Assembly (NCBI GenBank): GCA_964650885.1
Contig: CAZYXG010000039.1
Span: 1-26,275, forward strand
Length of the DNA: 26,275 nt
Direction of reading: 5' to 3'
From: JAPLFM01 sp964650885
Lineage (GTDB): Bacteria > Bacteroidota > Ignavibacteria > Kapaibacteriales > UBA2268
Positions 23,023 through 26,275 of this stretch are shown piece by piece. The notes beneath the pieces were generated by a model. It made no database searches. It saw only the letters and a list, made by a program, of their open reading frames with translations, and was not told the origin of the DNA. Position numbers and translations under genes: made by a program. The stretch's first letter is position 1, and each line of letters opens with the position of its first letter.

Positions 23023-24197
23023 TTGCTTTTACCTTTGATTAAATTCCAAAAGGAGTGTTGCTTATTCCAATTTTGAGTTAATGCATCTGGTACAAATATG
23101 CTTATATTTTCACCTTCACTAACATAATTTTTCAAGGCATTGATAATTGCCATATTGACATAATTTGTAAAGAAATATGAAAATCTACTTTCGCCATCAA
23201 TATTTAGGAAACCTTTACCAAATAAGTATGTTATAATTGAAAGAATGTTGTAATTTTTATGAGATATTAAGCTAATTGCTGGTTTTGCATTGTCATCTAC
23301 TAATTGATTCATAAGAATTATAACAAAGTCATCAAGTTTTCTGCCAGGAATCAATTCATTAAGCATTTGAATTAAATGGTTGTTTAAACTTTCACCTTCT
23401 GGAGTATTTTTAAAATTTTGAGAAGTGATAGTCGACCATATTTGTTTTGCTTCCTCATAATTATCAGGCATTATTTCTTCTTGTATGCCAATTAAATGAC
23501 CAACAACTTTCCACAAATGCAAAATTGATTCTTTTTCTTCCATTGTTAAATCTATTCCAAGCTTTTCCATACCATTTACAACAACAAGTGAAAAAGCAAG
23601 CATTGTGCCGACTAAATCTTCTTGATTTATAGGTAAACCCAAAAATGCAGGATTATAGTTAACTTTATTATTGCCAATGTTGAGATTCATATAGTAGCGA
23701 ATAGAAGCGTGTACCAATCGAACTTTAATCGCCGAAGAAATTCCTCTTCCATCTTGCTCCAATCCACCTGGCGACATTACATCAAATACAAATTGTGCAG
23801 TTTGGGCAATTCTTCTGCGAGTATGGTTGGTGAGTCTTCCAGTGGCAGCCAATGCAACAGCACCATTGCCACAGGCATAGCACTCTGGCAAAGATTTGCA
23901 AAAATAAGCTACAATGAATGCAGGCCCAAACCGCTTGAATACACTTTGTGCTAATTCAATTTTCTCAATATTTGCAAAATTTGGAAGTGCTGAATTTTGA
24001 TCAAAGAAATCTTCGAAATATTTAGGCATCGAATCAGATTCTATTTCTTTGTTATAAACCAAATCTTTGAAAATTTGATTTAAGTTGTTCAAACTATCAG
24101 TATTAATGACGTTTGTAATGAAATCGTCTGCTACATTGTCGCATACATATCTCTTTTTTGCTAAAAATTCCGTTAAAGTTTCTTTGTTTATTTGCAT
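23019..24197 (-). CDS. MpaB / rubber-oxygenase (Lcp) family haem oxygenase-like protein
   Basis: The 392-residue protein matches the oxygenase MpaB family (formerly DUF2236), which includes fungal MpaB and the bacterial latex-clearing protein Lcp, a b-type haem dioxygenase that cleaves polyisoprene. The core is TRRRIAQTAQFVFDV (126-140) followed by GGLEQDGRG and IKVRLVHASIRYYM (157-170). Arg129, Thr133 and His163 have the same spacing (4 and 30) as the catalytic Arg, Thr and haem-ligand His I recall for Lcp of Streptomyces K30; the Lys beside the Thr in Lcp is Gln132 here. No signal peptide is present, unlike secreted Lcp, so it should be cytosolic or membrane-associated. ATG 24195-24197 is chosen over an in-frame TTG at 24207-24209. 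First gene of the four-gene operon. Confidence 0.85.
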   Translation of the reverse strand: MQINKETLTEFLAKKRYVCDNVADDFITNVINTDSLNNLNQIFKDLVYNKEIESDSMPKYFEDFFDQNSALPNFANIEKIELAQSVFKRFGPAFIVAYFCKSLPECYACGNGAVALAATGRLTNHTRRRIAQTAQFVFDVMSPGGLEQDGRGISSAIKVRLVHASIRYYMNLNIGNNKVNYNPAFLGLPINQEDLVGTMLAFSLVVVNGMEKLGIDLTMEEKESILHLWKVVGHLIGIQEEIMPDNYEEAKQIWSTITSQNFKNTPEGESLNNHLIQMLNELIPGRKLDDFVIILMNQLVDDNAKPAISLISHKNYNILSIITYLFGKGFLNIDGESRFSYFFTNYVNMAIINALKNYVSEGENISIFVPDALTQNWNKQHSFWNLIKGKSK

Positions 24198-24520
24198 TTT
24201 TAATCTCAAAAAAAGTAAATTAATTAAGTTTTATATATTTAACAAGAATCATTTCAAAATTCATTCTTATTTAGACGCAAACGCAAAAGAAAAAGATTTA
24301 AGCAAAGTACTGAATTTGCTAATCGTAAACTAAGATAAATAAAAGTAATGAACTTAGTTAAACTATTTTTGTGTAAAAGTTAAGTCCGTTTGTTTAAAAC
24401 AAAAGCCAAGAAACTTAATAATCTTTGTGTTTCTTTTTGACTTTAATGAATTTTCTTCTTAATTTTGTAATCTGTAATCATAAAAAAATTAATATTTATC
24501 CTTTAATAGGTCTCCACAAA
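24198..24520. other. Divergent intergenic region between the oxygenase operon and atpD
   Basis: This 323-bp AT-rich region holds the atpD promoter (24436-24467) and a second -7-like TATTTTTG at 24364-24371 without a matching -33. On the minus strand I found no TAnnTTTG box for the oxygenase operon, which may therefore use another sigma factor. No RNA gene or convincing small frame was seen. Confidence 0.6.
24436..24467 (+). promoter_or_regulatory. Bacteroidota-type promoter of atpDC
   Basis: TTTG at 24436-24439 and TAATTTTG at 24460-24467 are separated by 20 bp, matching the primary-sigma consensus TTTG-N19-21-TAnnTTTG. The transcript would begin near 24475, giving a leader of about 46 nt before ATG 24521. 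Confidence 0.6.
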
Positions 24521-25930
24521 ATGAATGAAGGTTTAATTGTACAGGTAATCGGTCCTGTCGTTGACGTTGAGTTTGCCCCTGGTACTATTCCAGCGGTTAT
24601 GAACGCATTAGAAATACCAAGAAAAAACATTGAAACTGGTGCTGATGAAGTACTTATTTGCGAAGTGCAACAACACTTAGGCGAAGATAGAGTGCGAACT
24701 GTTTCTATGGAAACAACAGATGGTTTAGTGCGTGGTATGAAAGCATTTGATACTGGTTCACCAATTTCTGTGCCAGTAGGTCCTGAAATTCTTGGACGTA
24801 TGGTGAATGTAACTGGTCGTGGAATTGATGGAAAAGGCGAAGTGAAAACTAAGCAAAAATTTTCTATCCACAGACCTGCTCCAGAATTCAAAGATTTGAC
24901 TACAAATTCTGAAATGTTTGAAACAGGTATCAAAGTAATTGACTTGATTCAACCATTTACAAAGGGTGGTAAAACTGGTCTTTTTGGTGGTGCTGGTGTT
25001 GGTAAAACAGTTGTAATCCAAGAATTAATCAACAATATTGCAAAACAACACGGTGGATATTCTTGTTTCGCAGGTGTGGGTGAGCGTACTCGTGAGGGTA
25101 ATGACCTTTACCGTGAGATGGAAGAATCGGGCGTATTAGATAAAACTGCACTTGTATTTGGACAAATGAACGAACCACCTGGAGCGAGAGCTCGTGTAGC
25201 ATTGACTGCATTGACAGTGGCGGAATACTTCCGCGACCAAGAAGGAAGAGACGTACTATTATTCGTGGATAATATTTTCCGATTCACACAAGCGGGTTCA
25301 GAGCTTTCAGCACTTTTGGGACGTATGCCATCGGCAGTAGGTTACCAACCAACTTTGGCTACAGAGATGGGTGCATTGCAAGAGAGAATTGCTTCTACAA
25401 ACAAAGGCTCTATTACATCGGTACAAGCGGTATATGTACCAGCCGATGACTTAACAGATCCAGCTCCAGCAAATACATTTGCCCACTTAGATGCAAAAAC
25501 TGTTCTTTCTCGTTCGATTGCCGAGCTTGGTATTTATCCAGCGGTAGATCCATTGGATTCAAGTTCAAGAATTATGGATCCAAACATTATTGGCCAGTTA
25601 CACTATGATACAGCATCTCGTTGTGTTAGAACATTGCAAGCTTATAAAGATTTGTCAGATATCATCAATATCTTAGGTATGGATGAGCTTTCTGACGAAG
25701 ATAAAATTACAGTAACAAGAGCAAGAAAAATTCAAAGATTTTTCTCACAACCATTCTTCGTGGCAGAGCAATTTACAGGTCACCCTGGTAAATATGTGAA
25801 AATAGCAGATACAATTGCAGGATTCAAAGCAATCTTAGATGGCGAATGTGATGAAATTCCAGAAGGAATGTTTACATACAAAGGTACAATTGACGAAGTA
25901 TTCGCAGAATACAAAAGCAAAGGCAAATAA
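24521..25930 (+). CDS. atpD: F1Fo ATP synthase beta subunit
   Basis: The catalytic beta subunit of F1. The chosen start, ATG 24521, gives 469 residues beginning MNEGLIVQVIGPVVDVEF, the normal N-terminus. An in-frame upstream ATG at 24425 would add 32 hydrophobic residues, would overlap the promoter, and is rejected. The P-loop GGAGVGKT is at 156-163; GERTREGNDLY (catalytic Glu), the ALLGRMPSAVGYQPTL segment (printed here as ALLGRMPSA and VGYQPTL) and FVAEQFTGHPG are all intact. The gene is followed after 16 bp by atpC. The other F1Fo genes are not in the window, which fits the split atp clusters of Chlorobi and relatives. Confidence 0.98.
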   Translation: MNEGLIVQVIGPVVDVEFAPGTIPAVMNALEIPRKNIETGADEVLICEVQQHLGEDRVRTVSMETTDGLVRGMKAFDTGSPISVPVGPEILGRMVNVTGRGIDGKGEVKTKQKFSIHRPAPEFKDLTTNSEMFETGIKVIDLIQPFTKGGKTGLFGGAGVGKTVVIQELINNIAKQHGGYSCFAGVGERTREGNDLYREMEESGVLDKTALVFGQMNEPPGARARVALTALTVAEYFRDQEGRDVLLFVDNIFRFTQAGSELSALLGRMPSAVGYQPTLATEMGALQERIASTNKGSITSVQAVYVPADDLTDPAPANTFAHLDAKTVLSRSIAELGIYPAVDPLDSSSRIMDPNIIGQLHYDTASRCVRTLQAYKDLSDIINILGMDELSDEDKITVTRARKIQRFFSQPFFVAEQFTGHPGKYVKIADTIAGFKAILDGECDEIPEGMFTYKGTIDEVFAEYKSKGK

Positions 25931-25946
25931 TTAATCGGACAATATA

Positions 25947-26204
25947 ATGCTTAACGTAGAAATAGTAACACCTCAGCGTATAGTTTACAATGGTATAGCA
26001 TCGGCTGTATCGGTGCCAGGGGCGAAATCTCCATTTCAAATTTTAAACAATCACGTTCCAATAGTATCAAGTTTGGTGCAAGGCAATGTGACAGTCAAAG
26101 AAGTGAATGGGACAGAAACAATATTTGAGATAAGCTCAGGCATACTTGAGATGCATAACAACACAGTAAGTGTGATAGTAGAAAGTGCGATAGTTAGAAA
26201 TTAA
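25947..26204 (+). CDS. atpC: F1Fo ATP synthase epsilon subunit, short form
   Basis: An 85-residue epsilon subunit made only of the N-terminal beta-sandwich: MLNVEIVTPQRIVYNG, VSVPGAKSPFQILNNHVPIVSSL (in segments 22-44) and ISSGILEMHNNTVSVIVESA. Typical epsilon subunits of about 130 residues have a C-terminal pair of helices that inhibits ATP hydrolysis; that part is absent. The stop is followed by a terminator 37 bp later, so this is a natural short form, not a cut by the window edge. Short forms are known in Bacteroidota and Chlorobi. Confidence 0.95.
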   Translation: MLNVEIVTPQRIVYNGIASAVSVPGAKSPFQILNNHVPIVSSLVQGNVTVKEVNGTETIFEISSGILEMHNNTVSVIVESAIVRN

Positions 26205-26240
26205 TCTGTCAGACTCAAAGAATTTTACACTTAAAAATTT

Positions 26241-26269
26241 AGGGGTTCAGCAATCGAACCCCTTTTTTT
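26241..26269 (+). terminator. Rho-independent terminator of atpDC
   Basis: An 8-bp stem (AGGGGTTC with GAACCCCT), a 7-nt loop (AGCAATC) and seven T from 26263. It confirms that atpDC is a two-gene unit. Confidence 0.92.
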
Positions 26270-26275
26270 ATAAGG

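Noticed and set aside
24198..24209. A TTG start four codons upstream of the MpaB-like ATG
   Set aside because: The extra residues RLK add nothing recognisable, and an ATG with equal or better context follows directly.
24364..24371. Second TATTTTTG box upstream of atpD
   Set aside because: No -33 TTTG at the right distance, and the box at 24460-24467 fits both elements better.
24425..24520. A longer atpD start at ATG 24425, adding 32 residues
   Set aside because: The added residues are hydrophobic and unlike any beta subunit, the extension overlaps the promoter, and MNEGLIVQVIGP at 24521 is the normal N-terminus.
1..26275. CRISPR array, tRNA, rRNA or insertion sequence
   Set aside because: No regularly spaced repeats, cloverleaf-like segments, rRNA stretches, transposase frames or terminal inverted repeats were seen on reading both strands.

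Overview
This is an AT-rich chromosomal window from a free-living, probably motile member of the Bacteroidota/Ignavibacteriota (FCB) group. Four things point there. A giant secreted beta-propeller protein ends in a type IX secretion (T9SS) sorting domain. Bacteroidota-type -7 boxes (TAnnTTTG) lie upstream of several genes. atpD and atpC form a separate unit with a very short epsilon subunit. Flagellar genes (motB, fliW, csrA) are present, which most classical Bacteroidota lack, so an Ignavibacteria/Kapabacteria-like lineage is more likely. The taxonomic placement is an inference.

Layout. (1) 1-5880, minus strand: a T9SS-sorted protein, motB, fliW, csrA and a truncated response regulator, forming a motility and post-transcriptional control block. 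(2) 6047-7702, plus: lnt. (3) 7696-10748, minus: rlmB, a membrane acyltransferase-like protein, a short-chain dehydrogenase and a small MGMT-family protein, closely packed. (4) 10889-12848, minus: an AbiC-like coiled-coil membrane protein, two doubtful small frames and an AlbA_2/winged-helix protein, a small defence-flavoured patch. (5) 13090-15501, minus: a DUF3108 protein and a CPA2 cation/proton antiporter. (6) 15673-16695, plus: a stand-alone rpsD and a small DUF2795 acidic protein, each with a clear terminator. (7) 16812-18614, minus: pheS-lgt, with the stop and start codons abutting. (8) 18728-19345, plus: an SRAP (YedK/HMCES) protein. (9) 19535-24197, minus: a tight four-gene operon. 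(10) 24521-26204, plus: atpDC with its own promoter and terminator.

The most unusual part is the four-gene operon 24197->19535. It starts with an MpaB/rubber-oxygenase (Lcp)-family protein, followed with a 4-bp ATGA overlap by a multi-pass membrane protein resembling the PaxB/Pyr4 integral-membrane terpene cyclases. Then come a SpoIIE-type PP2C phosphatase and a histidine kinase, and these two carry the same six-helix N-terminal membrane domain (75 of the first 140 residues identical by hand count, without gaps). The cluster looks like an isoprenoid- or lipid-modifying enzyme pair transcribed with two membrane sensors that read one type of input and give two opposite kinds of output. I know of no description of such a system.

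Other themes are lipoprotein maturation (lnt and lgt, in separate loci), DNA damage handling (SRAP, MGMT-like), and a possible CsrA/FliW loop acting on motB, whose Shine-Dalgarno sequence lies in a small AGGAT hairpin loop. No tRNA, rRNA, CRISPR array or insertion sequence was seen.
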